64,000 nucleotides of DNA from Scenedesmus sp. ARA3 (GCA_004335835.1 RWJK01000905.1:1-64000), one strand, 5' to 3'; shown: positions 45,650 through 57,878, counted from the first letter of the stretch. The notes: generated by a model not told the origin, from the sequence alone. Numbers and translations are program-made.

Positions 45650-46793
45650 ATGCAGTGCCTGTGCTTGCATCGCGGCCTCGCTGCCGCACCAGCGCGTGGT
45701 CCGCGCACCAGCAGGAGGCTGTCCAGACGTAAGCAAGACAGCACCCAGCAGACAAGCATGCTGAGCAGCTGCCCTGCACACGCAATCTGTTGCTGACACT
45801 ATGCTATCAACCTGTTTTGCAGGCCTCTGCGTGGTGGTGAAGGCGCATGAGGAGGATGAAGTGGAGTTTCTGCCCATCTGGTCTGGGCGCTTGCCTGAGA
45901 TGGACCCTGAGAAGGTTCCCAAGGGCCACAACCTGGGTGGAAAGACGCTTGGAGAAGAGCTAGGTAAGTTTCTAAACGTTATGACTCATCAGCGTTGACT
46001 GTGCCTATGCTGGCAGCCCGACAAGGCATTCCCAGGCACACACCTTGTTGTGCACCACCACCAGGGCCAGTTGCACCGTGCTGCAGCAGGCAGCAGACCT
46101 GGAGCATGCCACAGCGGCGAAGGTACGAGTTTAAACATATGTCAGATTGCATGCGGTCTGGCCTGACTGGTAGTCGCAAACGAGCACAACTCTGACTGCA
46201 GCTGTCTTGCCTTGCCCGCAGTCAGCGATGAAACTGTTTGCAACCCTGCTGCTGCTGCATCTGCTGCTGCACGCAGGTCTGCTACATGACGCCTACGTGC
46301 AAGACGAGGTTGACAAAGACAAGGAGATGCATGCACACCTGTACACCAGCAACTGGTGGGTGCCCGCGTTTGCTGCAGTGCTGCAGCCTGCATGTCGCAC
46401 ATATGCAGTAAAGCAGAGCTGCGATCACACGTATGTCTTGGTGCATGCTTCACGTCGAATTTACTGTGTATACTTTGTGGCTGCGACAGCCATAGCCCCA
46501 GCACTATAGCCAGGATTGCTTGCCACGGCAACTTCCTGCAGGCAGCTTGCTTGCCCTCCTGCAAGCTGCTGCGCTGTGCATCGCTCACTTGTGGCCGCTT
46601 CTGCCTTGCGCACTTGCTGCTGCCCGCATGGTTCACAACCATTACTTGCAGGCAGGGCGATGTGTATGTTGGCAGCAACTGGAACATCCTGACGGTGCTG
46701 CTGGCGCTGGGGTTTGCAACGCCGCTGCTTGGCCTGCTGTTTGCGTTCTTGAGCTATGGCACCCTGTGGACCGGCCATTACTATGGCATATAA
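45650..46793 (+). CDS. predicted plastid-targeted small membrane protein
   Basis: Five exons (45650-45728, 45823-45963, 46094-46122, 46222-46355, 46652-46793) sum to 525 nt in frame, 174 residues. The first ~30 residues are Arg/Ala/Ser-rich with no acidic residue (LAAAPARGPRTSRRLSRR), a typical chloroplast transit peptide. Then comes an acidic soluble part (AHEEDEVEFLPIWSGRLPEMDPEK, GHNLGGKTLGEEL), a hydrophobic helix (LFATLLLLHLLLHAGLL), and a conserved-looking C-terminus DVYVGSNWNILTVLLALGFATPLLGLLFAF ending WTGHYYGI. Two membrane spans are likely. I do not recognise the family; the pattern suggests a green-lineage thylakoid or envelope protein. The 29-nt third exon is the least certain part. 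Confidence 0.6.
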
Positions 46794-49700
46794 ACACATC
46801 GCATGCGCACAATGCTGTGCCTGTTGCTGGCAAACTGGGCCAGGACACTGGCTGGTTCATATAGAGCTCAGCTTGTAGTGCAACAGTTGGCAGAAACACT
46901 TGCAGGAGCATGGGATGTTATGTGATTGATGGGGCAGCCGGTCGGCAGCAGCCAGCGTGTGTCTGCAGCAAAGCTACGCGGTTGCGACTTGGTGCAGCAG
47001 GGGTCAGTCAGGCCCGTCCGTTTTGAGTAGGTACAGCAGCAGCGCTTTGCGGCGTTTTGCCGACCCCATCCAGCAGCAGGTTCAAGTTGGTGGTTGTTTG
47101 TGGCCATCAGCACGAGTGTGTTGCACGTGCTAGTGTCTGAAACTTTTGCGCGCTGCGTGTGATGTCGGTTGTGGATGTGCATGTTGTGTGCAAATGCCAC
47201 GAGGTGCAGGGTTGCTTGCAGGACTGCGCAATGCGTGGGGTAGTGCTGCTGTGTATGACTGCCTGCCACCAGCCGCGCTTGCGTGTGCTGCTTGCAGCAG
47301 TTATATGCATGTGCCTGGCGACATGCCCCACGGGTATGACGAGCATTACGCTGTTTGTCAACTGTTGGCCATGTCTTCGATGATCTGTGGTGTGTGGTGG
47401 TGGTCACATGGTCTTTTAGGCTATCGGCCTGTATGTGTCCACGTGTGTTGTGCTGTGAATTGTGTGTGTTGAAATCACTGTGCCTATGTGTGTCCTACGT
47501 GTGCCTTTCATGTAGTGTTTGCTTTGCAGGTGATTGCTTTGCAGGTGGGCGGGGCAGGCTTTGGTTGTGCTGCGTCTTGCGAAGCGCCATCAGCATGTAT
47601 CGTCAGCTGCGGTGAAGAGCGTGGCGTTGTGGGCGTGTGCGCAGCAGCAGGACAAGATGGCAGTTGGCGTTGGGATCTATGCAGGAGCAACTACGGAGTT
47701 GAGGGTGGATGCAAGCAATAAGCACTGTTGACAAGCACAACAGGCACAGGCAGCTGCCGTGCGTGCTGCTGTTATAACAGCGGCATACGAGCTGTTGCTG
47801 TGGGCTGTGCTGTGATGGCATGTGCTGTGCAGGTGCTGTGTGTGCGTTGCCGACAGCGCTGTGGCAACATTGCATCGCCTACATATGCGCAGGTGCCCTT
47901 GTGTCAAATGCTATGTATGTACGTATGTTGGATCAGCGTGTCTCCCTGCGTATGCTGGTGCAGGAGATGGCTGCAAGGCTGGCATATCACATGGTTGCCT
48001 GGCGAGCAACTGAGTAGTGAACCTTGGTGGTTGCTGCTGTCCTGGTTGTGGGTGCTTGGCCGTGAGGTCTGACCAAGCTGGGCCCCTTGTGATGGCGTGT
48101 TTTCAGCAGAACTGTGCGGGGGTGACCAAGAACTGCCACTTAGAAGTACAGGCTGCAACGCTGGCTCCGCATGATGAACTGCAAAATGCTCACGGGTGTT
48201 GCAAAGAGCAGCCGTACTTCCGGAATCTTGTTGTTTTCTCAAACAACAGCACTGCCGATTTGGGGTTGGAGACGGGCGCCAGGTGGGTGTGCCTGGCAGG
48301 GGGGCTATTGGTGTGTGCAGCTGCTCTTGAGCTAGAGCGCTGCATCACCAACGTTTCAGTGTGGGGAGTGGGGTGTCATCACCTCTGCTTGCAGGAGCTG
48401 AGCTGGTGCTGTATTCGGCGTGCCAGTTGTGCAGCAAACCGCCTCACCTCATGCCATGCTGGCGAGTGTTTGCAGCTTGCCAGCTTTAGCTGTGGTGGCT
48501 GTGGTGGTGGCTGCCGACTGGGCAGCGCGCTCAGCAGCAAGGTTTGTGCCCAGTCCCTAGCTTTGTTGTTGCGTAGGTGACCCGGGTGCGCATGTATGGC
48601 TTGCAGGAGCCATGCATGTGTACTGTATGTATGGTCATGTGTGCATGCATGCGCTCGTGTCCCTCAGCACGAACAGAGTGCAGGGAGAGGGATCACTTGT
48701 TGGGGGTAGGCCTTATGGGGTATTACTTTCAGCACTTGCGGGATACTTAATACATCATGCTACACGTACAGCCGCCTGACTTTTGTTTGTTTGACCAACC
48801 TGACCAGCGTTTGACCGGCTTTAGTAAGTCTGCATGACTGCGTGCGAGTGTGTTTGAGCTGAGTGCGGCTTTCTCAGCTGCCACTGTCTCAATGTTTGAA
48901 CGTGCAGCGTTGTTGGTGGCGCAGCCTACGTGTGAATCGGCCTCATGACAGTGACGGCCACTGTTCCACAGTCAAACAGGTGCAGACAGGCCGTGCACCT
49001 TGTCCGTGGAGAGCCATGTTTGGCTGCTGGTCCGCCATTTGACTCCTCTCTTAACTGCTTTGTATTGATTCACAGCAACAGGCCCAGCTGGCTGTTCTGG
49101 TTTCCTGCTTCTGCATGAAGCAGTTGGTGTAGCTGGGCGCTGTTGGCATCTGCTCTTTTTCAGTACTGCAGAACACTGCAGAGCATTTCAGAAAGCCCTC
49201 CAGGCGGTGCAACCTGTCTGGAAGGTTCAGATGCTGTGCTCATCACTTGACATCACTGTCTGGGGTGAAAAGCGCACCCCAGCTCTGCAGCCCATCATCA
49301 AGCCACACAGTGGCGTGGTTGTATGGCCTGACAGCCGTTGGTTAAAGCAGCGGTCATCGCCGCAGCAGCCAAAGCAGCGCTGCAAGGGCGCTTGCCGTGC
49401 TCGGCCCTGTTGTGCTGCTGGTTGCTGTGTGTTGCTGTGTGTGCAGCTTGGCTTGCATTAGCCACAATCTGCGTGCTGTGGGTGTGGTAACATGTATATG
49501 AACGAATTTACATGTGTGTACGGCCCATGTGTCCAGGACATGCATTGTGCCTCGCTGTTGCGACTGCCATGCCATGTGTCCTGCGGCAGCCATGCAACAC
49601 CTCACGTGTGATACATACGTACCTTGGAGTACCAACCTACTAGCACTGCCTTGTACTGCTATTGGGGAGTGCCATGCTGTGTGCTTAGTGCACATGCCAG

Positions 49701-52249
49701 AGCTGCTCGACTGCTCTCGTTTGCCACGTGCAAGAAGGCAGAGCAGAGGTGTCTTTGAGCACTCTATGATGCAGCAGGTGTTGTTTGTGGGATGTCTCCC
49801 ATGCTCCAATAGCATTGCGGAGGCTTGGCAGTGTGGTGCTCAATGTCAGTACACGAGCTTGCTGTGGAGAAAAACATTGCAGCTCACTCTCAGTGCTGGC
49901 TCATGGCACCCACTGTACCAGACGATGGCACTCACCAGGCATTACATTGTGTAGTACTGTACGCCACCTCCTGCATTGTGTGCCTTTTGTAAGGAAGGAT
50001 GCAATCAGCCTGCAACATTGTGGCATTTTGACTGCTGCTTGTGTGGTGAGCCTTCACTATTAGTAGCTGTGGAGCTTGCTGTGCGGGCCAGCATTGCGTG
50101 TTGAATGCGGCGGGCTCAGCAAGCTGAGACAGCATACCGCCAAGCCGTACCGGTGTGCCTCACCCTGCACCTCGTTAGTGTTGTCTGCGTGGAGATTTAT
50201 AGCAGAACTGGGGATTTGCAGTACGGAATCCTTGTGTTTGACTACATCGCTGAGAGCTGGAGCGCTGGGGCATGCATGCTGCGTTGTATGCTAGTGTGGT
50301 AGACATGCTGTGCCCAGGGTGCGGTCAGCGTGTTTGAGCATTATACAGCCGCTGCGTGCTATGTTGGTGTACCACCCTGCCTTGTCTGTGACGCAGCTGG
50401 CACAGTCACGCCGTAATCAGTCGTGGCGATGCCGCGGCAACTGGTTGCACTGCAAAGTCAAGGTGTACTACACGCAGTAGCTCATAGCTTTGTGGTCAGG
50501 GGTTGGCTTGCTGGCATGCGTGGACCCAGTGTAACCAAGCTCTCAACACGGCATGCGAGAGGATGCTGATGCCTCTACTCTGGAATAGGACTTGAATCAT
50601 ATAACCACTTGAACATCCTGGCAACGGGGCCAGGTCAACATCTGCAGCTGATACAGCAACCCTTTAACACCAGGCAGAGCCAAGCACCAGCTGAGCGATG
50701 AGTTGAATTGCAAAGCTCCGGCAGCAAGTCACAACAAGGCCCCCGACACTGACTGCTCCTTCCCGCCAGGATCATAAGCTGCACTGCATCATGCTGCATT
50801 CTTGCATGCCGTACAACAAAACATCGGAACACTGTACGTACTGTACACACATCCGCGCATCAGAACTGGCGTCTGAAACGCAAGCACACACTTTCACATC
50901 AGGAGTTACTCACTGCAACACATCCACTTCGAGGCTTCACCCAACAGCAAGCGTTGATATGTGCGCTACTGCCACCTTAAGCAACAACAAGAACAGCAGC
51001 ACAGAAAGCCCCAGTTGCCGTCACCAGCGCATAAATGGGTGCAGTGGTGGAATGTTCAAGCATCAAAACCACACCCAATAGCACGACAACAGGACCGGCA
51101 GCCATTTTAAACGCTGCACGGAGCTGTAGCTGCCAATTGTGACCAGATGATATCAGTGAGTGCATTTCCATCACAGCCATATGAGTTCATCACAGCGCAT
51201 TTCCATCACAGCCAAATGAGCAAAAGGAGCAGTAGCCTGCATGAACCTGATCTAGCCCTGCAGTATGCTTCCTAGCAGCATGGTTCGTCTGCTGCTTGCT
51301 TGCAGCAAGGTGTGCTGTGCATTCAGGGGTTGCAGTTGTATCACATCGATGCCTGTGCGCCACCAAGCAGCTGCAACCAAGTGCAGTGACCCTAGCGAGT
51401 CGCATTTGTGCATCCATTCTTCACCTGTCTGTTGGTGCTGTTGAAGATGCCAACTAACCCAACCCACATTGTTCTTCCTGTACATCTGCAGTGTTGCAAG
51501 CAGCCTAAGCTACACACCATCGCCACGACACTCCGCAAAAAACATACTCTGTCATCACTTGGCAGCATTGACGAGAAGCTATGGGCTGGGGTATGGCAGC
51601 AAGCTGCTGCAAGCTGTGTTTTCTGAAAGCACAGCACAAATGCATCACACGTTGGCTCAACAACATGCAAGGCTACCTGCCTCTGCTGCCAAACTGAACC
51701 ATGGGGTGAGCGCCAACCCATCCTGTGCAGTGCAACCCGACTGCTGCTGAGCGTTCAAATGCTGCAGCGTGGCTCTTCTGCCAGATCTTGCAGCATGCCA
51801 GTGCGGCGCCTAAGCAACGGGCTCAATATTACTGCTGAACTTTGGATCTCTCAGCCCAAGTGCGGGGGGTTCCCAAGCAAGTTTTTGCCAATGACACTCC
51901 AATGACACTCCAAGCACAGGACGGCGCTGAAGGATGCCAAGCAGTGGGGCAAAGCAAGGCCTGCATGCATGCCGCAGGGCAGTTGCGGACGGCAGTGCAG
52001 GAACATTATGTGGACAACAATGACAAAGGCTACGCAGTTGAGAAGACGGATGGGCAGCAGCAGGTTGTTTCATGGTCTGCAAAACAACAGCCTGGCCTGC
52101 AGCATACATGCATGCACATGCTGAATCTGCTCAGGTCCACAGACCAACGCCGTGACGTTGAAAAGTAATGCCATGGCAGTTCAGCAATGCACACTGCAGG
52201 CATGTGTGCCGGTGTTGCGGCTACCGCTGAAGGGGGCTGCACTGTGCAG
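46794..52249. other. long gene-poor region
   Basis: I could not support any gene in these 5.5 kb. Open frames are short, start at random, and show neither codon bias nor family motifs. TG/GT-rich stretches (47.4-47.9, 48.6-49.1 kb) and no tRNA or rRNA were seen. It may hold long UTRs or a decayed mobile element. Confidence 0.4.
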
Positions 52250-52355
52250 GTTGCTGACTCAGCAATTTGCTGATGCAGGTCGCTGATTCAGCATTTGCTG
52301 ATGCAGGTCGCTGACTCAGCATTTGCTTTGCAGATTGCTGACTCAACAAATTGCT
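52250..52355. repeat. ~27-bp tandem repeat, about four copies
   Basis: The unit GCTGACTCAGCATTTGCTGA plus TGCAGGTC is repeated with small changes (TTGCTGACTCAGCAATTTGC; CGCTGATTCAGCATTTGCTG; CGCTGACTCAGCATTTGC; TTGCTGACTCAACAAATTGC). Each unit contains the partly palindromic TGCTGA...TCAGCA. Confidence 0.85.
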
Positions 52356-52977
52356 GCTTGAAGCAGTTGGCTGCTTGCAGGACTTACCACGAGGGGATGG
52401 CAGGCCCTCAAAATGTGAAGATAGCGAACAGCATCCGTTGAGCACTCTTTTAGCATGACAGGATCCTGTAGGCGCAGCTCAGCAGCTGCGAGAGGCTGAA
52501 CATACAGAAGCAGAGTGTGATGTCAGGCACGTGCGTTCGTGTGCATGCGCTGCTGCTGCAGTCTGGTGGCGTAAGACTGACGGCACATGAAGTGCGCCTG
52601 CAGAGCTGTGCTGTGATGTTGGCCACGCTGCAACCAACAGGAGGTGCTGCAAGTAAGCAGCCAGGCTTGCTGGCAGGTATGCTGCTGTTGGCGAGCCCTT
52701 GTGTTGCCCAAAGGGAGCTGTAGCGCCATGTGTTGTGTAGGAAGCAGTGGCTGCTAGCTGCTTGAAGCAGACAGGACACAGCACTTGCATCCGTGCGTCT
52801 TGAGCAAGTCCTGGCTCAATTCAGGTACGTTGACAAACATGAAAGGCGCCGCTGGGCCGCGAGCACCTGTTCTGAGGAGCACTGCAGGCAGTGCGCTGCA
52901 ATGCTGAAGCCAGCAGCGCGTGACGCTGCTGCCACTGCTGCTGATTGTGCTGCTACTGCTGCTGCTGCTGAAGTGGA

Positions 52978-53316
52978 GCTGCGCTGGCTCGCGCATGGGT
53001 AAACATGCCGGACGTTGTCACACAGCGTCGCAGCTGCTGTGTGCCTCGCATCACTGCGGGCCAGGAGTCCTCAGCTGCACACTGTCACATCATAATTAGC
53101 GGCGCGTGCTGCTTGTATTGATGCGCGTGCTGCTTGTGCTGCTGCTGCTGCTGTTGCTGCAGCCCTGCAGTCAAGCTGCGCTGGCTCGCGCATGTGCGAA
53201 CATGCCGGAAGTTGGCACACAGCGAGGCAGCTGCTGTGTGTCTCGCATCACTGCCGGCCAGGAGTCCCTAGCTGCACACTGCCGCATTGTAGTTTAGCCA
53301 CACATGCTGCTTGTAT
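52978..53316. repeat. ~140-bp direct duplication at the 3' end of the GAF-like gene
   Basis: The segment at about 53175-53316 (from GCGCTGGCTCGCGCATG to the stop codon region) is repeated at about 52980-53125 with roughly 85 percent identity. The copy nearer the gene is immediately 3' of the stop at 53316, so this is a 3' UTR/terminator-region duplication. Confidence 0.85.
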
Positions 53317-54906
53317 CAGCCAAAAGGCAGCTCCTGGTTCAGGCCCGCAAAGGGGTCTGCTGCTCCAAAGCCGCCCTGATTGATGCGCTCGATTGCTGCG
53401 TCCACCACGCGCGCAGGCAGCATCTGCCGCAGCAGCTGCTTGGCTGCTGTCGCCTGCTGGAACTTGTACAGCACTGCTGCATACGGTGCCAGCATATGAG
53501 CTGCAGTCTCCAGCAGCGGCAGCGACCTGCACACACACGGTCCAGAGGCCAAACGATTGCAATGTCGCTCGCGCTTCGCAGCAAAGTCAATTCAGCTGCT
53601 GGTTAACGACAGCAAAAGCATGCAGCGAGCTGCCAGTGCATGCTCGGCCTACAAGCAGGTTCACCATGCACATATACATGCTTGTGCAACTGCATCCAAC
53701 CCCTATCAGCATGTCATGTTACCTCGGAGAGAAGCAGCCAGGGGTGGGTGATGCTGCCAGGATGACGCCATACACAGTGCCAGCAACCATCAGCGGCACA
53801 GCAGCAAAGCTGTGCAAGCCAAAGCGCTGCTGCAGCATGGCCCAGTCTTCAAACTCCGCTGCAGACCTGCAGCATCGCAGCACCGCAGCAGCGTTGAAGT
53901 ATTGAAAGCAATGAGCACATATCCAGTAAAAGAGGAGCTTCGAAGTGACGTGCAAGCATCACTGCAAGCGCTGCTGCAGAGCCAGCTGACTCGCCTCCAC
54001 TAACCCTGACTGCAGGGAGAACACGGCACTGCTGCTGCACGCAACTCCTGAGCTTGCAGGCCCACCCAACCCACCCTGCTGTGCACAGACCAACGAGTTG
54101 TTGCTGTGCTGCTTGCTACTGCTGTGTCTGCCAACCTGCAGGCCTGCGCTGAGCGACGCTATATCCTCTATACTTTCTTACTCACTGTGGTTGCAGCTGC
54201 TGCGTGTGCAGTGTCATGCCTCTGCGCATGGCTGCTTGCTGGGAGCTGCTGCTGCCTTGCAGCTCTGCCAAGGCTGCTGTCAGCTGCGTGTTGCTGCACC
54301 ACTCCAGCAGCTCGCTGGGCTGGTAGTTCTGAGACACCAGCAGTATCCTGCAGGAGAACATTTAACAGCAGAGATGACGGCAGGCGATGCCGTTTGTGAG
54401 TAAATAATCAAGAATGATGACTCGCAGTGTGAAGGAGCTGCAGACAAGCAGTTGCAGGGGCCTTCAACAGTGCAGCGCAGCACTTCCCCTTGAGCAATCA
54501 ACAGAGACCTGACATATGTTTGTAGGTTTGAGTAGAGCAGAGTAACAATGTAACCCCCTGCGTGGGCAGTGACTCTTTTTGCTGGCGTGCACGAGCAGCA
54601 CTGCTGGCCTGCACGGCAGGCAGCAGGGTGGTCACGAGCCTTGAAGGCGCACCTAACGTATTGCACAGCTGGAAACACGCTGATCAGCACTTCAGCAGCT
54701 ATCTTCAGCACTTCGTGCTCGCTCACGGCGGCCAGCTGCACCGGCAGGTGCGCCAGAAGGGCAAACTGCAGTAACAGCAGCAGCAGCAGATCTGTGTGAT
54801 TTGAGACAGGGAGCGCGCCGACGTAATTGGGAAAGCAAACAGCACGGACCTCTGCTGTCAAGTCGCTTTCTTGAAAATTGTTTTCTTCGCTCAATGCGCT
54901 AGACAT
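53316..54906 (-). CDS. small GAF-domain-like protein
   Basis: Six exons (54906-54850, 54765-54653, 54508-54422, 54347-54186, 53866-53723, 53526-53316) sum to 774 nt in frame, 257 residues. The N-terminal part LPVQLAAVSEHEVLKIAAEVLISVFPAVQYV looks like the first helix of a GAF domain; FEDWAMLQQRFGLHSFAAVPLMVAGTVYGVILAAS is the characteristic end strand pair (S..AVPL...G.V.GV..A), followed by a long C-terminal helix ending LNQELPFG. GAF domains bind small molecules or chromophores. The cysteine ligand for a bilin is not evident. The donor of exon 3 (GA/GTCATC, 54421) is weak, so that junction is uncertain. Confidence 0.65.
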
Positions 54907-55096
54907 GCCCAGCACGAAACCGTCTCATCGCCCAGCGTCCTCCTTGGAGACACTGCGTCACGCGAAATAACGGGTAGCACATCAAGCACCGTGTCTGTCG
55001 CAGTCATCACTGTTTTTGGCCAACAGCTGGAACCTGCAGGGCGTGAAGTTCAGTTAACGAGGTGCACCGATTACTCCAGCACAGGGCGTCCTACGT
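54907..55096. promoter_or_regulatory. short divergent promoter
   Basis: Only about 190 bp separate the start of the GAF-like gene (minus) and the ATG at 55097 (plus). Both transcripts must start here, so the two genes could be co-regulated. It contains TCATCGC/GCGTCACGCG-type GC-rich motifs but nothing recognisable as a defined element. Confidence 0.45.
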
Positions 55097-55507
55097 ATGT
55101 CGTTGCTGCACTTCAGCTTTCGCAACACATCGCAAGCCTTTCGAGTCACAGCATCGCACATCTTTGATCCAAGAAGCGCTGCATTGCTTCCGTTGCTTCA
55201 GCCTGCCACCTCAGCACGCTTGCTGCCCAACGTGCAACGCCAGCTTCCAGTCGCTAGCATCAGCAGCATGGACCAGCCCAAGGACACCCAGCCCCAAACC
55301 GAGCCTCAGAACGAACTCCTGCAGCAGCAGCCTGATTGCAAGGCATGTGATGGCTGCGATGGTGCTCCAGAGTTGACTCCAGGCCTTGTGCCAGAGCGCG
55401 GTGCTGCTGCTGGCGCGGCAGCTCCTGCCAACCCCGATTGCTACGCCTGCCATGATGACAAGCTGCCTACAGCCCCTCCACCCGGCTACAGCGCGGACGA
55501 CTCCTGA
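55097..55507 (+). CDS. small CxxC protein with mitochondrion-like presequence
   Basis: A single open frame of 136 residues. The first ~55 residues (start MSLLHFSFRN, then FRVTASH, ATSARLLPNVQRQL) are Arg/Ser/Leu-rich with almost no acidic residues, as in organellar presequences. The mature part is hydrophilic, Gln/Pro/Ala-rich and holds CKACDGC and CYACHDD, a possible metal-binding pair, ending PPPGYSADDS. No family recognised. An alternative start is the ATG at 55268, which gives 79 residues without a presequence. A TGTAA polyadenylation-like signal lies at 55701-55705. Confidence 0.55.
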   Translation: MSLLHFSFRNTSQAFRVTASHIFDPRSAALLPLLQPATSARLLPNVQRQLPVASISSMDQPKDTQPQTEPQNELLQQQPDCKACDGCDGAPELTPGLVPERGAAAGAAAPANPDCYACHDDKLPTAPPPGYSADDS

Positions 55508-55662
55508 GGACAATCCATTGGACCATCACCACTTGCAGGAAAGTGCCTGCAAGTTGCTCTCCAAGAGGACTATATGTAGCATGCATGCTACAGCGCCAAC
55601 GACTCCTGAGAAGCATCCCTGAGACCAGAGGCACTTGCAGCAGGGCGCCTGCAAGTTGCTGA
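55488..55662 (+). repeat. ~75-bp tandem duplication over the stop codon and 3' UTR
   Basis: The segment GCTACAGCGC.GACGACTCCTGAG through GCCTGCAAGTTGCT at about 55488-55560 recurs at about 55588-55662. The second copy repeats the last codons and the stop. Confidence 0.85.
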
Positions 55663-57180
55663 AATGCACCACATCATGTTGGCATGTGGGAAAGGACAAT
55701 TGTAACAAGTGAATGCACATTCAGGATGGCATGTATGTGTTGCTGCCGCATGCGATGTTGTGCGCAGGTGAACATGTTGACAACGAGATTGCAACGCGGA
55801 AGCTTGCAAGCAGGATATGCGATTGAAAGGACGGCTGCCGCTGCTGGACAAGTTGCTGCCCAGCAGCGTGGCTGCCTGTATCGATGTTTCACACCACCAG
55901 GAGCAGCAGCAGCAGCAGGCAGCTGTTGCCAGCGATGCTGCTCGTAGACGCCCGTGCTTGCATGTGGCAAGTCGTTTGTCTGTAGTCGGTGCAGTTGGTG
56001 GTCCACAGTGTTGGCCACGCTGTTGCTGTTTTTGTTCAAGCTGTACAATCAACATGGCCGTCTTGAGCGGATCAGGCTTGATCTCGTAGTAATGCATCAT
56101 GGCATCTAGCAGCGCAGCATGGCATGGCTGATGCTGTCTCGCTGGCGGCTGCATGGCAGAGATGCGGCACAGGCATGCCAGCTGCATTGTATCTACGTGC
56201 ATGCCGCATTGTGCAATGTTCATTTGCATGCATTTGGTCGCAGGGCGCGACTCGCAGCACGCTGTACTGCAAGGTCCGGGTCTTGCTTCACATGCGGCAT
56301 GGTTGCAGTACATGGCGTGCTATGTGTTGTAATGCAGTAAATGCACCGACTGTGCCTGCAGCCTGCAGCTGGTGCTTGGTAGCCAGCCAAGTTCTGCGTG
56401 TTCTGCTTGTGCAGATGGCTACCACAGCTGAGGCAGTGGTCGTAGACCGCCGCTGTTGATGGGCTGGTATGGGGCTGATGTAACAGGAGCTGTTACTATC
56501 CATGTAGTGGATGATTAGACATTTGTGACTCACACCTACGTGTGAGGCACGCGGCAGTCAATGTGACATTGTACCGCCTTGTTAGAACTACGCGTGCCTT
56601 GCAACGTAGGCGGCCTATATTAGCTATCGCTGGGCCTCAGGCTTTTCATTTGTTTACTAACCTTCTTTTACATTACGCTTCCACACACGTTATACTCAGT
56701 CCTGCTACAGCTGAACATGGCTTACCAAGCTGACACCAGTAGTGTGGTGACCCATTTTTGTAACAATCATAAATCACTTGTTGGCTCCTTGTCCAGCGTG
56801 GGTGTTGCATGTTCCTGAACCCTCTGGCAACTATCCCAGGCTGCCGCAGCAGCGCTGCAGCTGTCGTACGTATCCTGTCGTACGTATCCTGTATCTGATC
56901 AGTCACCAACATCACGCGTGATGGCCATGATGGCCAGCCAAGTACGACCACGTGGCATTCAACGATTGCGCAGGTAATAGTTTTGAGCTTTTGCACACTG
57001 CTGCTAAGCATACAGACTACACAGGTGACTGCATGCCAAGTGCTGTGGCGGGGCTTCAGCGTGCCCTCATGCACAGCTCAGGCAACTGGCAGATGGTGAC
57101 TGCAGTTGCAGTTTGTACTCGTTTCCTTAAGCTTGCAAGCTACATGCAATCAGGCGGTCAGCAGTCTGACGCACTGCATG
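55663..57180. other. intergenic, nothing recognised
   Basis: Short random open frames only. A 14-bp direct repeat (GTCGTACGTATCCT) occurs at about 56865-56893. Confidence 0.45.
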
Positions 57181-57537
57181 AGGGTAGGGATTACTTGTAA
57201 CTGCCACAGTGAATTCGTTTGTGACAACTCAAACAATGCCCCACCCCCTGGGGCATTGCCTGCAGGGCTGACAACGAGTAATGCCCCTTGCCCCCCCCCC
57301 TCCCAGGGCCCCAAACTGCCCTGTGCTCAGTGCGTTTTGCAGGCTTTGCAGCAGGTCGCCCGTAGTGCCCCAATCACATGTGGCCCCAATGCCCCACCCC
57401 CTGGGGCATGCTCCNNNNNNNNNNNNNNNNNNNNNNNNNNNNNNNNNNNNNNNNNNNNNNNNNNNNNNNNNNNNNNNNNNNNNCCCCCCCCCCTGACAAA
57501 CGAACTCACTGTGGCAGTTACAAGTAATCCCTACCCT
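57181..57537. mobile_element. foldback/MITE-like element with 42-bp terminal inverted repeats around an assembly gap
   Basis: The left end at 57181-57222 is the reverse complement of the right end at 57496-57537 with one mismatch. Inside are two copies of a short palindrome (AATGCCCCACCCCCTGGGGCAT at about 57235 and 57388), poly-C runs and 69 N at 57415-57483. No coding capacity and no clear target-site duplication. The gap probably reflects unresolved hairpin or poly-C sequence. Confidence 0.7.
57415..57483. other. assembly gap (69 N)
   Basis: Unknown bases flanked on the right by ten C and lying inside the inverted-repeat element. Confidence 1.
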
Positions 57538-57878
57538 GAGCACCTGCCAGGAAACTGAGCATTTGAATTAAACCGAGTAACAAGCCCGCCACACTTGAAC
57601 CACCCACATCCGCCGCTGCCGTCAAGCCATGCACAATCTATTCTACCTTGTGATCATTTGTTTTTTTTGCGCTGCCTACTGTTCTGCTGAATGCTCCTTG
57701 CAGCAAGACCTTGTTTGATTGCTTGATTGCCGTTAGCAGCTGATAGCGGCGCTTGCTTCCTATATCTTAGATTAAGTGACTAGCATCGTTCCACTTAGCA
57801 GAAGCCTCGGTGTATTGGAAGGCTGTTTGGCTCCAGGCCGAGCACAGCACTCTCAGCAGGAAGCAGCTCAAAGCAGCC

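Noticed and set aside
48017..48580. 187-codon open frame on the plus strand in the gene-poor region
   Set aside because: Cys/Gly-rich without any recognisable motif, no supporting exon neighbours, composition like the surrounding non-coding DNA.
46794..53315. retrotransposon or transposase remnants in the gene-poor region
   Set aside because: No reverse transcriptase, integrase or transposase motif, no long terminal repeats and no target-site duplication could be seen by eye.
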